A stretch of DNA of 64,000 bases. It comes from Cephalotus follicularis. Its lineage: Eukaryota; Streptophyta; Magnoliopsida; Oxalidales; Cephalotaceae. Where the stretch lies: positions 62,001 through 126,000 of the forward strand of contig BDDD01001492.1 of NCBI GenBank assembly GCA_001972305.1. The letters run 5' to 3'. The position numbers and the translations under genes are program-made. The notes under the pieces were generated by a model. The model had not been told where the DNA came from. It made no database searches and was given only the letters and a program-made list of their open reading frames with translations. Shown here one piece after another: positions 25,306 to 38,514 of this stretch (position 1 is the first letter of the stretch; each line of letters starts with the position of its first letter).

Positions 25306-26975
25306 GTGTAACGACCCGAACTTAAGTACTATATTTTATCATATATATGCATCCCTATTGTACTGTATTGACCAATTGAAGTATTTTATATACCCGGTAT
25401 ATTATTATGGACTGGATTGGAGTATTTTACACTCATTCTTATTTATTGATTATGCATACCTATTTCTACTACTGTTCAGGTACGTTTAAATTAAGTTTCG
25501 GGAGTATAAGGCTGTGTTCATTGTGAGCCACATGTTCTAAGACACATGTTTCCCTTTATAACCCACTTTACACTCACTAATCGCATAACATCTCCCTCTC
25601 TCTCTCTTCTCTCACCAGAAAATATCTCTTTCTCTCTCCCCCTCACTTTCTCAACTCCATTCACACCTTCTCTCATTCTCTAAAACCCAACTCCTCTCTC
25701 CCTCTCTTTACCTCTTTTTTTTTTTCACTTTTCAACACACAAATACATCACACAAGCACCTGCCTTATCCTCACCTACTGCCCCCCTAAATCAGTGGCAC
25801 TAGGAGGAAGATTGAGCTTCAATCTTGCACCAAGAACATCAAAGGATCTTGCAACTAATTGAAAGTTTCAAACCTGAGTTTAACCTTTGATTTATGCAAA
25901 TATTCAATACCACAAGCTTTTGGTTGTTAGGTAGAGATTATCTACCTAAAATGCTTAAGATTATGCACATATAAACTGTTATTGAGTGATTGTATTGAGT
26001 GAAATTGACTGAAATGGATTGACTGTGAAAATCGGTGAAAATGAGTTTTTAGATCTAAAACACCCCCTTTTTTATATGAGGTACTTTGAGCGGTCTAAAT
26101 GACTTGATATCTTAATATCATTACTAGACATGTCTAGATTATACCCCTAAAGTTTCGTTTCAAACGGATTTGAGAAAGATGGTTAAAACCCAAAGATAGT
26201 TAAAACCCAAAGATAGCTCATTTAGAACTTAATGATTTTTTGTTGTTTTCTGCAGAATCCATCAGACTAATCGATTAGCCTGACCTAACGAGTAGACTGG
26301 TGACTACCGGTCGACTATTAGTGCCCTGTGTTTTTACTTGTTTATCAAACGGTTTTCAATGGGAGTCTCTTAAGACTCAAATGACACTATCTTAAACATA
26401 TTTTAACATATTTATAAATGTTCATTGACCGACGGCACTAGGTAACCACACTTGACTAAGCACTTATGCTTAAGCTAAGGTGTCGCCGCTTATTGTCTGT
26501 CCTTACAAACACCAAATCTACTGGACTATTAACACTTTATCTAAAGCGTCTTTCGGCTAGGGTTGATTATTAGCTTGAGCATCGACACTTGACTCAGTTT
26601 ACTGAGCCAAGTGCCGATCTTGGAGTTTTATAGTCGCCACTTTGGGTTATCACTTAGCATCGGTTACTTGTTTTAGACCGTTTGCAATATGTTTTCAAAT
26701 GACCGCTTGACCGGATCATACTTGAGATCACTCAAGCCCCTTTTAAACAGTTTTCTATCTTGGTTAGGCAGGTCTTGATCTTTTGGTGAATCAATTGATT
26801 GTACATCACTTTCGATTGATATGCCTGACTGACTAAATCATTGACCGATAGATTGATTAACTGACTGTTTGGACTACGGCCCACCTATTGACCTATCCGT
26901 CGTATTGAACAATAGTGTAGTCATGTTGATGATTTGTTGATTGAAGTGTTTTAGCGATCTCTAGTCAAGTATAAG
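25306..26975. mobile_element. Probable truncated LTR of a Ty3/gypsy-like element
   Basis: Starts TGTAACGACCCGAACTTAAG, the TGTAACRCCC-type terminus common in plant gypsy LTRs. It is followed by a TATA-like CCTTTATAACCCAC near 25555, a long CT-rich leader (25580-25730) and AT-balanced non-coding DNA. No matching right terminus was found. The solo LTR at 26976 interrupts it, and related tandem DNA resumes at 28899. No ORF of use. Identity is inferred from the terminus and layout only. Confidence 0.4.
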
Positions 26976-27560
26976 TGTCACGCCCCGAACCGTGGGATGG
27001 GCCCCATGATCCGACACGTGACATATCGTACAAATAACTTATCAATCTATAAATTCAAACGTCATAAAATTTCAAACTCATAATCTTTCACGAGGAATAA
27101 TCATCAAATTAAATATGTGGATAAGCCCAAATTTATACAATACTGTCTCGAATAAGCTCTGCCACAAGCTGGAAGGTCATATAATTATTACATAATTCTC
27201 ACTTACAAAACTGGTTCGACGAATTGCACTGACGAGGAGAAGGACTTACTCTGCGCTTTATCCTTTTGGTTGCTATGACACTCCACCTGTACCTAAACCT
27301 GACCAATTCAGAGAATGGGTCAGCAACCTATGGTTGTGTAGGCTACTATATGCAGCGATGCACATGCAGAAGAGATGTAATATAAACAGGGAAGATGCGT
27401 GCATGCCATAAATACAACCCATGTTCATGTATGCAACATCACAAAATACCTTCAGGCCCATATCACATTCCTCGAACTACTTTACTCACAAGGCAGACTT
27501 CACAATCATATCAGGCAGGGGAGATGGTCTATCTTATCTGTTGGTCTGATTACTATGTGA

Positions 27561-27817
27561 GGTTCGCCCTTAGGTTCACCTGCCATGTAGAATTCACCAT
27601 TAGGTTTATCTGTTATGGCGGAGTTCACCCTTAGGTTCACCTGCTAAGCGGGATTCACCTGAGGTTCACCTGCCATGCAGAATTCACCCTTAGGTTCACA
27701 TGTCATACGAAATTCACCCTTAGGTTCACCTACTCTGGAGGAATTCACCCATTTTGGGTTCACCTATTGCGGGACAGTTACTATGTGGAATTCACTCTTA
27801 AGTTCACATGCCATAGG
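27561..27817. repeat. Minisatellite A ('TTCACCCTTAGGTTCACCTG')
   Basis: About seven diverged units of roughly 30-45 bp built on TTCACCCTTAGGTTCACCTG followed by CCATG(T/C)(A/G)GAA. Lies inside the 1.9-kb solo LTR. Units differ in length, so this is not a regularly spaced array. Confidence 0.8.
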
Positions 27818-27886
27818 ACGTGTCATTAACAAGTCTATATACATATATCAGTGAAGAAGGTAGTCTGCCAACAGTTCTCCAACCAT

Positions 27887-28097
27887 TGCTCTGCTCTGCA
27901 CGCATGGGACGAGTCATGCTCGGTGACCAAGTGAACTGGTCTGCTCGGCATGTGGGACTAGTCATGCTTGGCGACCAAGTGGACTGGTCTGCTCGGCACG
28001 CATGGACTAGTCATGCTCGACGACCTTATGGACAAGTCTGTTCGGCACGCGTGAACTAGTCATGCTCGGCGACCTTATGGACAGGTCTGCTCGGCGT
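27887..28097. repeat. Minisatellite B (approx. 50-bp 'GCTCGGC' units)
   Basis: About four units of around 50 bp: CTGCTCGGCA(C/T)GCATGG, ACTAGTCATGCTCGGCGACC, then A(A/T)G(T/G)GGAC(T/A)GGT. Directly follows minisatellite A within the same LTR. Units diverge at several positions and there is no leader or conserved spacer. Confidence 0.8.
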
Positions 28098-28902
28098 TGG
28101 GTTTCTCCTCTAAGTACTTTTCAAGCACCGAGCTTTAACTTATCATCAACTTAAGGATTCGATATATGCAGCCATTTATCGACACATCAACATCTGCACA
28201 GAAACAACCAAAAATTCTAAATTCATCTAATCATAATCTAACAAGCACAGCAACATTCATAGCAATACAAACATTACACACAACACATACCATACAATCA
28301 CACATAGCAGAACAATTCACACACATGCTTGCAGAAGCTCGGACATATAATAACCTTCCTAAATTCGGTTGAAAACGGAGATCACGCGACTCCTTACTTA
28401 AATTTCGGACTTCCTTTCGATGTTGTAGTTGCACGCACCTCAGTTTTTCTTCTCTTATTCACTCTACCACTACTCCCTCGGCTCCAGGAGGTGGGGATTT
28501 ATGCTGGAGCACAGGAGGCATCGAACTCTCTCGAGAAAGCTCCTCATTTTGTCTCCTTTCTCCTCTTTCTCCAGCATCTGACCCCATTTTCCACTCTCTC
28601 TTTTCTTCTGATTTCTCTAGAATAGAGACAAAAACTGTCTGGAAAAGTGTGGCTCCCAGGTGTCGACATTCTTATATAAGTACATAGTGAAGGTTCCAGA
28701 ACGCGCTACACACGCACAACCGCCTTAACTAATTTCGGGCCAACTCCTCTCCTTTTGTCCACTTTAAACCCAACCATTATCTCATAGCCCGTGCCTCATT
28801 TCTACTGTTCATGTCGGGCCCAATTAAGAGAATAATTCTCAAGGCTCATTACACATATATACACATAATAATTTTTTATATTATTCAGGGGCATTACAAT
28901 AG

Positions 28903-29260
28903 GTGATGACAGTTGTTTATATACATCTACTCCCTCTGGTTAGTCATTCGCCGCCTGTTGGTCTACTAACTTGTCGTATTCAATGATTGCGTACTTGTGT
29001 TGATAACCGATTGATTGATTGACTTATTCCTACCACAGGGTATGTAACGATATCTAGTCAGGAAGCTAGGTGATGGATTTATCCATCTTTTACTTCTGGT
29101 TAGATGCTCGTCGCCTATTGGCTATGAACCTCAATTGATCTATTGATTGTGACCATGAGCGTTTTAGCGATTTCTAGTCAGGAAGTTAGGCGATGGTTAT
29201 ATAGATATCCATTTGTTCCCTTTGGTTAGACACTCGCCGCCTATTGACTATTTATATTGG
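28903..29260. repeat. Diverged tandem repeat, approx. 125-160-bp units
   Basis: GGTTAG(T/A)C(A/G)(T/C)TCG(C/T)CGCCT(G/A)TTGG occurs at about 28936, 29098 and 29223. 'CTAGTCAGGAAG(C/T)TAGG' precedes GATGG at about 29056 and 29175. A half unit ('TTTTAGCGATCTCTAGTCAA') lies left of the nested solo LTR at 26948. Unit lengths differ, and I see no ORF. Confidence 0.7.
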
Positions 29261-32200
29261 TATTGATTGATTGATTGTACTGGACTATTCCTATTAGAGT
29301 GACCTCGTGACTTTAGGAGATCGCTTGTTAAGAAGGTATCTCAGATAACCCTCTTTTTTTTAATTTTTAATATGAATATTTTGGATAATATAATACTATA
29401 TTAAAAATTTAGATAGTCAAATAATTTTCTAAAGAAATATACTAAATATATTAATATTTACACATACTTTGGTATCTCACATACCCTACCAAGCGACCCC
29501 TAGTAAATAATGCGAATTACAAATATATTTAATGCAAAAGACTAGTAAATTCTCTATGTGTGCTTGTCACGTGCATTTATCAGATTAAAGCCTCTTTGAT
29601 GAAGACAAAGGCTTCCGACTTGATCTTGATCTTCAAAACTAGAATTTAATCTTCTACTGTTCTTTATGTTTGATCGACTTGAAGACGCAGATAATGATTC
29701 AGGAATTTAAGACTTGAAAGTCTGGTTACTTGGTTGAATTTGAAAGCTTTTTGCTTGGAATTTGCCAAATGATTTCTCTTTTCCGTGAAGCCGTAGCCTA
29801 TTTATTTATAGGCATGGAATTAATGATTGGTTATCCGAAAGTCGAGAAGTGGATGAATAAGGATTATGAATATTGCATATGAATTGTTAAATACCAATTT
29901 AGGTATGGGTCATTTAATTTAGATTTAGTTTTTTTTGCTAAAAGAAAATATGATCCAATAATAGTTTAAAAGATAAAGACCCGACTTAGATATTAGTTAA
30001 TTAATTTTTTTTATTGTCTACATCATCCTCATTTTATTTTCACATCTTCGAATTTAGGAACCAAAAACTATAAAGTACGCCTTATTGTACAAGTGTAGTC
30101 CTACCTTACATGACTTAAAGACGGATGAGTTACTTCGTGTGGTAAATTTACGAATGTCGGCGGCGACCTGTATACTTGAATTACTTCTGCTTTCGGGCAA
30201 AGTAATTGCGTAAGTACCATACCACCATTTACTGCTCTCACTGTATTTTCACCTTTTACAAGTTCCATTTATTTGATCCCATAAAGAAGAGGGAAAAAAA
30301 AAAAACAGGTTTACTTTTAATGCATCTGAGGTACCCTGTCAATTCGAGGATCAAAAGTTCTGCGGCTACTCTAGGGTTCAATTCTTCATGGTTTCAATAA
30401 ATTTTTCTACAAAAAAAAAAAAAGGCTTCTTGGTGTTAAAGGAAATTTTAAATGATAAAAATGTTCTCTACCCTTGGTCCTTTATACCAAATATAGATGC
30501 TGTAACTCTATAGTGGTGTTAAGTACTTTAAAATCACCCTAAATTTAAAGTGCATTGTTATAATCAATATTAACCCCGAACACACAAAAAGTAAAAGGAT
30601 GAGATCATTCAAATATAACAATGAAAATGGTTTTGACTTCATAGCAACTGGCCAACGTTTAAGTGTAATAAAAAATGGGAAATTCAAGTTTGGAGATGGA
30701 AAGAGTATATGACAGCATTATCATTCCGGTAATAAAAAATTTCCAGAATCAAAATCAAATCTTTTTAAGTCAAAAGTTAAAGCAACAAACATTGTGCAAC
30801 ATGAGATGTTTTGATGGTCATAGGCTGCTACTATATCACCCCTGAATCGTAAAACGACGAGTTAAGAGTGTTGATAACTCACACAGTGAGTAGATGCATC
30901 TTCACACACACCACCACATGAACTTGAATCTATTTAAGTATCTCAAAGCCCTTTAAAATAAACAATTCAAGAAAAATAAAATTAATGTCTAGTCTACGCC
31001 GGCGCATAAATGGCCCAACAACATTGACACATGATACCAAGTCTGAAACAAGCGATGCTATAAAACATAAGAATTCTTTAAAAGGTCAGATTCTATTATT
31101 ATTGGGGGTGAGGAAGAAGACCCGAAACCTGGCAAATACCCTAAAAGTTAAACAAAGAAAAATATGGGTAGGTCATTGCACGCACCCAAGTACATCCTTC
31201 AACATTGAAAGAACCAGAATAGAAGCTTGATTGTACCGGACTAGAGAAAAGGAGCAGATAGTACCAAACCAGAACCAAATGCAGCTGCTGTGAGCACCCA
31301 GAATCTATACGGGATTTATAACCCCATTCTACAACTCTCCTACTATCCCGTTAATCATAATCCAGAAACCAATAAAAAAAGCATTCCAGAGTATATATGC
31401 ATACAGCACCAGCAAGTCTTCCACCAACAAAACCTAATCTTAGAACGTGCCCCCGGATGATGCAGATTTAGAAACCTCCGACGGGCAGCTATGTTTAAAC
31501 CTAATATACATGCAAATAGAACATCATCAATTACCACTTCCTCTACTGGAGTCCAACAACCACAATAAACACTAATAATAGTTCATGAGCAATATTAGTT
31601 TGCCACAAGGAAAAAAAAAGGGGGGCCAAAATTAGCAGCAGATAGTCATAAAATCTCACGGAAAAAACATATATTGCAATTAATCAGTCTCAAACATCTG
31701 AAGTTGAGAAAGCTATTGTCACAGGGACGGATCCAGGATCAAAAAATTTAGGGGGCCAAAGCCTTTTTTTTTGTTGGGGGAGCCAAAGCAATATATATAT
31801 ATATATATATCAATGTATTTTGTTATAAGAATTTTCTTTTTAAATTCTTTATAATCCAATAACAAACACAAACTTTATGAATGAAAAAAAGCAGTTTACT
31901 TAAGACATTCTTGATATTACAAAAATAGTCAATATAAATTGTGCTCTGATTCCGAAAGTAGTTGTTTTATTTTATTTTTATTTTTGGATAAATTGTATAT
32001 TATATATTGAGTAAGAAAACATCTTGCAACTATAACTTGCTTACAAAAGGCGCAAGTAATAGAGCCTCAAGCCCAAAGGGAGTCCAAACTACCTAACCAC
32101 AATGCTGTGCAACATCCATCAAAAACCATAAACAAACTAAACGTTATCCTCCATTTGACCTCATCATTCTTGTTGTCAGAATTCATATGGCTCATGTTAA

Positions 32201-32488
32201 TAATTGAATACCATCTTTTTCATCATTAAAGATGATGCCAGACTATCAACATGAGCTTCCTCCTCATCTCAAAGCGAAATAATATGGTTACACTAGAATG
32301 CAATACATAGGCTCTCAAAAGATGCTGCCAAAATGATTGCAGAAGCATTAGCATAACAGAACACATGCATGTATAAACAAAATGTTGATACAGACTACAT
32401 CAATGTGTAATGCAGGAGTAGGCAGTCATCACAAATACTCACCATTGTTACCACTCTGTTGAGAACGAGGAAACAAATCTTCCACAAA
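29261..32488. other. Spacer and probable helicase 3' UTR region
   Basis: No coding region recognised. 29.5-30.4 kb looks like retroelement flank: a TATA-like CCTATTTATTTATAGG palindrome at about 29798 and runs of poly-A. 31.72-31.81 kb contains 'GGGACGGATCCAGGATC' then a G-rich and TA-repeat stretch, a type of sequence I associate with degraded DNA transposon ends. The last several hundred bases before 32489 should be the 3' UTR of the helicase gene. Confidence 0.45.
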
Positions 32489-35400
32489 TTACCGGCAATA
32501 AATCGCCTGATCAATATGTGGAGGAATTTGCTTTATCTCAGTCCCAAGTTCTTGTTCAATCCTATACCTGTTCAGAAAGCCAATTCAAATATGATATTTT
32601 AATATACCGAATAAATAGCAGTAAAGAATTTACCAAAGGCAAAAGATGACACATACAAGTTAAAACGGTCCTCGTAAGTAATCAAATTCACGGCCAACCC
32701 AAGGTGTCCAAACCTTCCTGATCGACCAACCTGTAAATATACAGGACAGGAATAAGAACAGAACACAAAAAACTGGACTGTAAAAATACGCATAAAAACT
32801 GGTATTTAACATACCCTGTGCAGATATGTTTCTGAGTTCTTAGGAAAATCAAAGTTGATAACAACATTCACTGCTTGGATGTCTATCCCTCTTGTGAATA
32901 AATCTGCGGCGAGTAAAAAATACCATGATAATATCATACAACAGATACTATTAAATGCCAATATCATTTTCCTCAACAGCAGAAGGGAATTGAAATCACC
33001 AACCAAATATACGTTAGAACTTAAATAGAAGATTCAAGAAGATATGATTGACTATGTCAAAATTATTTTATAAACAAACCTATCTGTCAAAAACTACAAG
33101 CTTTTCCAGCAAATAAAAACCAAAAATTTAAATAGGTTAAAAGTAATTGAAAGCCTTAAAAATGAAAAATTGTATTAGTTTCTGTCACTGCTTATTAGTT
33201 TTTATCCTAGAATGGAGAATAAATACAACCAAGCAGCTCTATGAAATTAATTCAAGGAATAAAACATAACCAAATACATAAATCATGTACATACCAGTGC
33301 AAACAAGATTCCTGCATGCACCATTGCGGAAGTCATGAAATACCCTGTTGCGATGATCTTGCAGCATCTTTGCATGAATGTAAAAACACGAGTAGCCAAG
33401 CTCTGTAATTTTCTTGGCCAAAAGTTCGACCCGATTCACCGAATTGCAGAAAATGATTGATTGATTTATTTGCAGCTGGAGATAAGATATTAGTATACAT
33501 CCATAAAAAAGAAAAGGAAACACGTGTCAATAGTTCAGTTGACATCAAACCTTAGAGAATAGTGTGTTAAGGCAGTGGACTTTCTGTCTTTCTTCAACAA
33601 AAGCATAAAACTGGGTAATACCCTTGAGAGTGAGCTCATCCATAAGATTAATAATATAAGGTTTCTGCAGATATCGATCTTTAAAGTCCTTGACAGTGAC
33701 AGGAAAAGTGGCTGAAAACATCAGTACTTGACGATTTCCAGGCAGAAAATGAATCAGCTGCTCCACTGAAGGTTGAAACTCCGGAGACAAAAGTTTATCA
33801 GCCTAGGAAATATAATCACACAAAACATCACATTTTGCCAAGTGAAACAGAGCAGATGACATATACACGCATACAAACCCAACAAAAAATTAAGGCATCA
33901 TTGACAAAAGAGAAATTAAGAGCTTCTAGAAACTGCAGTGACATATATAGGAGGGTACAGACATTGTGTGATCAGAAAGTGCTGGTAGAATTCAAAGAAT
34001 TTAAGAGATATTGTTTGACCAGAAAAGAAAATAGAGCTCATCCTCCACCAATCAGTTTGATAATGGATAAATCAACATCATAATCCGATGTTTAACAATG
34101 CTTCTCAACTTTCCGTCACCCTAAAACAGAATTTCTTACGTATATTTTCCTGGTTCCAGTTTTCTGAAAGAAATCTAAACCATTTGTCACCCAATTTTTT
34201 TCCCTAAAAAAAATCCCATCACATCTCACCTTTATTTAAGCCTAACACGTACGAGGAATAATAATAAAAAATAAAATAACCTCCAAGTCATACAACAATA
34301 TGTACCTCATCCATAACTAGCATTGAACAATCTTTTAAAATGCAGACACCCTTTTTAGCGAGATCTAGTATTCTTCCAGGAGTCCCAACAAGCAGATGTA
34401 CTGGTTGATATAAGCGCATGATATCATCCTTCAGACTGGTACCACCTGTCGTGACCATGACTTGAATTTGCAAATTCTTCCCTAGCTCCTTACAGACTTG
34501 GGATGTCTGAAGGGCCAACTCTCGTGTTGGAACGAGTATAACAACTGCATATTATAAATTCACACAAGAATCACTTACAGTTAACTTATAGGCCAGTACC
34601 AGGTATTTATTAGCAATTTCAATATCTGATCAACAAGTGTACAAACAATTATAATTAAGTAGAACAAAAAAATACTAAATGACAATTTCCGCTTGCATTT
34701 ACAGAACAAACTGCATTCATGCATTATCTGCCAACTTTATCAAAGATTCTCAAGGAAAATCAAGTGACCAAATTAATTATATCCATTGATTGAGGAAGCA
34801 ATGGTAATTCACTAGTTCTAATGCGAAAGTTATGTCTAGCCACAGCTTGCAAAAGTTGTTCTAGCTACAGCTTGAAAAAATACACAAAATGTATTGAAGT
34901 TGTCAAAAACCAAAGTTATACCTTGAATGACATTATTATCTTGGTCAATTTTTTCCAATGCAGGAATGCAAAATGCAGCCGTCTTCCCTGTCCCATTTTT
35001 AGCTCTAGCAAGAATGTCGCTACCAGTTAAAGCAATTGGAATACTTTCTTCCTGAATAGGAGATGGTCTTTCAAACCCTTTCTCATATATTCCCATAAGC
35101 AGCTCGCGTTTCAGGAAATAGTCCTCAAATTCATTTCCCTTTGTTGCTGTCACATCCTGGAAGACAACGTTTCCAAAGAGATCATAATCAATGTGGCCAG
35201 ATCTCTAACTAAAAGAAATACTCTGAAATAACCCAATAAAGAGATAATGCCATAACAATGGTACTTTGTTGACAGTCACAAAAGGAAGAGCATCCAAATA
35301 ACTAAAGCATTGAAAATATCCATCAAGCATCAAACGAAACAACAATATAAATAGCCCTACATATGGAGGAGTACTAGTTATTTAATAGTCAGATTATTTC

Positions 35401-37325
35401 AACCCTAAAACCCCAAGTCAGACAAACAAAAATATAAGCATAAGCTCAATTTTACAATGGGAAAAAACTGCCCAAGCTGTATATGCACAAAAATTCAAAC
35501 ACTAACTATAACGGCTAGGCCTAGCCCAACTCAGTTACAACCAAGAAAAAATGCACAGGCCCATAACCTGCCTTTCTACATGGGACTCACCGCATTAAAA
35601 TGTGTTGCATTAGGCAAGGAGAGAACACACTATATAGATACTCAAGATCCAATCTTCATCTCCAACTGACATGGGACTGAGGATCTTGATGCACCTCACC
35701 ACACCTCATCCATGAAATGAAATTAAAAAAAATTTATATCACCCTGATTCTACTTCCAACGTTTTTCGCACCAACTTAACCAATGCATGCAATATCCTTC
35801 TTGTATTGCTCGTCATCTTTTCAGAAGTGACTGATGAAAATACAAACGGTAATACAAGGATAATTATTGTCACAAATTACTTAATCAAAAGTCCCATGCA
35901 TCTCATAAAGAGATTTGGTGATGCCATTGCCCACATAAGGATCCATGAGAGGACTTAATATATGTGTAGTTCTTTTGTTCAAGAAAAATGGTAGTTAATA
36001 CCCTTACAAAATTACCTTTATCATCATCATTCCTAAAAAAGAGTTCAAGAAAATCCCAACTCCCCCACCCTCAAGAAAAGATAAAATAAGACAGAGAGGG
36101 AACAACATACAATTCAAGACTAAATATAGTACACAAAATTATGCCCTATCACAAATCTCCAGGATTAATAACTGTATCAAAACAATTCAAAGCAAGCAAC
36201 AATCCATTACCAACATGTAAGAGAGCCATTCATAAGCATACCTCTGTTCGGTAACGTGTATCGGCTGGTGGTATCTTTAGCCTTGCCTTCCAATCTTGAG
36301 AACTAAAGACAGCAAAAAAAAAAAAATAGAAGCAGCAGCAATTCAAAATTAATCATAAATGTAATAAATTCATAAAAGTGCGGGGGCATAGAAATTCTAG
36401 AAACAAAGCCATGACCACGTAAACCAAATCAATCTGAAATCTAATATCCACAATGCGCCATTCCATTCATACTTAGACATGTAACAGTAAACTTTAGTCC
36501 TGGAATATAATCAAGGGAAATGAAAAAAGTACTATCATTTCACTGAAATGTCAAACTTCCCAATCAGTAAATTCATAAATGAAGAATATCAGACTCTTAA
36601 AATGCCTTTGTAACCCCCTTCTCAACTCATATAAAAAAAACTTCCATTCCAAAATCACCAACCTCTACACCCACCCATTAAAAGGTAGCAGAATACATAG
36701 GCCGAATTCATTTAATATCAACAACGTCTATCATGTCACATCCTCTTTTGCTGCTAAATTCGTAACTTCCTACATCAAACTTCAAACATATACGGAAATC
36801 CATCTCCAAAAAGCTACCCGGTTACACTGCTCCCTACTTTAAAAATCAAACACCAAATCAACGAGGCAAAATATATCCACACCTACTGACAGACACTTAG
36901 AAACAATTTTAATCGCATTAACCCTACATAAAATAAATATATCAAGCTTGCAAATCAAAGGAGCACCTAGAGTCAACGGCTTCGGATTGTACGGTCTTTT
37001 CGACCTCGTCTATGGAGGAATCGTTGTTGTTACCACCGAGCAACTGAGTCCTCCTTAGCCACTGTTGTTGTTGTTGCGGCTGCTGCTCTTGTAGTTGTTG
37101 ACGATGATGTTGCTGTTGATTATGATACTGTTGTTGTTGTTGTTGATGATGATGCTGTTGCTGATACTGCTGCTGCTGATTCCTCTGCACGTACTGTTGT
37201 TGCGCAACCCTGGACTGAAAATTAGGGTTTGCGTTGTTCATTCCACCAGCAGCGCCGCCGCCGCCGCCGCCGCGGCCAATCCCCGGTGGATACCTCCCTC
37301 CTCTAATATTATTCATCACGGCCAC
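32489..37325 (-). CDS. RH8: DEAD-box RNA helicase, DHH1/DDX6 family (RH6/RH8/RH12-like)
   Basis: Nine exons join in phase: 36967-37325, 36242-36302, 34922-35156, 34306-34544, 33551-33802, 33295-33475, 32815-32903, 32657-32730 and 32489-32567, giving 522 residues. The N-terminus is Gly-rich ([10 protein letters not shown]) then poly-Gln/His, ending QQQQQWLRR and [11 protein letters not shown]. The helicase core follows: Q motif [12 protein letters not shown]-binding [31 protein letters not shown] (split by the exon 4/5 junction), [33 protein letters not shown] and [10 protein letters not shown]. It ends [12 protein letters not shown]. This order and the linker sequences match plant RH6/RH8/RH12, cytoplasmic helicases that repress translation and promote decapping in processing bodies (family knowledge). 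Which of the three paralogs cannot be settled here. An in-frame ATG at 37316 is an alternative start. Confidence 0.95.
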
Positions 37326-38514
37326 AGTAAAATAAACCCTAACGAACGGCTAAAATCACTAAAAGATTTGAAGAAAACGAAGGAAAATGAAAACACCTAG
37401 GGTTTGTACAAAAATTGAACAAAAAGAGTGTCAATTTAGGATTAATATTGAAGAAGAATCAAGAAGTTAGGGTTGGTTAGTTGTGGATCTGTAGTGATAA
37501 ATGAGAAATGGTGAGATTTTTTCACGTGAAAATCGAACAGAGAGATTTTATTGAGTGTTGTTACTCGTTACGTGAAGAGAGAGAAATGAAGTTACCGGCC
37601 TAGGGCGTCACTACATTTTCTGTTTTTATTGCTAATTGGACCTTGCGTTTTTTAGTATTTGCATTAAGAGTAACCAACTTTTTTGTTTTTTTTTTTTAAT
37701 TTTAAATTTTTTCAACTCCATAATTTTTTTTAGTTACGAGAAATCCCTATAATTAAACATAAAAAAAAGTAATAAATAACTATATTTTTTTATCGATTGC
37801 TAGTTTGAGGGAATAGAACTTTAAGAACTAATAATTTCCATACAATTTAAGAAAATTTTAGTGCTAGTAATCCTCGTATATTTAAATTTGAAGTGCTTAA
37901 CTTTTTGTTTTTGTTTTTAGTTAAAACTAAAATTAAAAAAATAGTTTTTAGTTTTAAAAGTTATATAAAAAGTAAATGGCTTGCCACAAATCCTTCTTTT
38001 TCATATTCTTATATATAGTTTTTGATGGCCTTTACTAGCAACAACAAATTTAAAATGAATGAAATAAGTAAAAAGAAAACATGTGTTAAAGTGAATATGG
38101 AGAGCAAATTAAACAAGCCCTAACTTATAGAATTGGATTGTGACATGGGAATGCAATAATGCAAAGGCATTAGTAGTAGGCGAAAAGTATAGAACAGATA
38201 ATAAAGAAGATAAAAACAAAGGAGAAAGGAACAAAAAATGCTGATACATAGTGTTTCTTTCATGCCAGGCTGCCAGCAATACAAATATCTGAGGGGCCAT
38301 ATAACGCAAATAAATGTGATGCCATTGCTTCCTTCAGAAGTAGAGAATAAGGGCAATACAGTGAATGTACAAAAACAATAAATAAAAGAGAAAAAAATGA
38401 TAAGAATAGGATATTGAAAATGCATACATAAATTACAACAACAAATATCATCAGTATTTGACAGACATTGCATACAAAAAATACTCTCTCTCAAGTAAGC
38501 TGTTTTCTACTTCT
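37326..38514. other. Helicase upstream region and carboxyltransferase downstream region
   Basis: Intergenic stretch between two minus-strand genes. The part next to 37326 is helicase leader and promoter, including a long purine-rich segment at 37.34-37.45 kb on the plus strand. 37.6-38.1 kb is simple AT-rich DNA. The part next to 38514 should be the 3' UTR of the carboxyltransferase gene. Nothing else is supportable. Confidence 0.5.

Larger units (their letters stand above)
26976..28898. mobile_element. 1.9-kb solo LTR nested in tandem-repeat DNA
   Basis: Begins TGTCACGCCCCGAACCGTGG and ends CAGGGGCATTACA; the two ends are imperfect inverses (TGTCACGCCCC / GGGGCATTACA). Flanks ATAAG (26971-26975) and ATAGG (28899-28903) match at four of five bases, as an aged target duplication. 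Removing it rejoins 'GATCTCTAGTCAAGTATA' to 'GGTGATGAC', which restores the spacing seen in the neighbouring tandem units. A TATA-like CTTATATAAG lies at 28671. It carries two minisatellites. No internal coding region, so read as a solo LTR. Confidence 0.72.

Noticed and set aside
27561-28097. Possible CRISPR-like array
   Set aside because: Units vary in length and diverge, there are no conserved spacers, and the context is an LTR in a plant nuclear genome.
37095-37400. Plus-strand ORF rich in Leu/Met
   Set aside because: Antisense shadow of the poly-Gln/Gly exon of the helicase; no domain and a biased composition.
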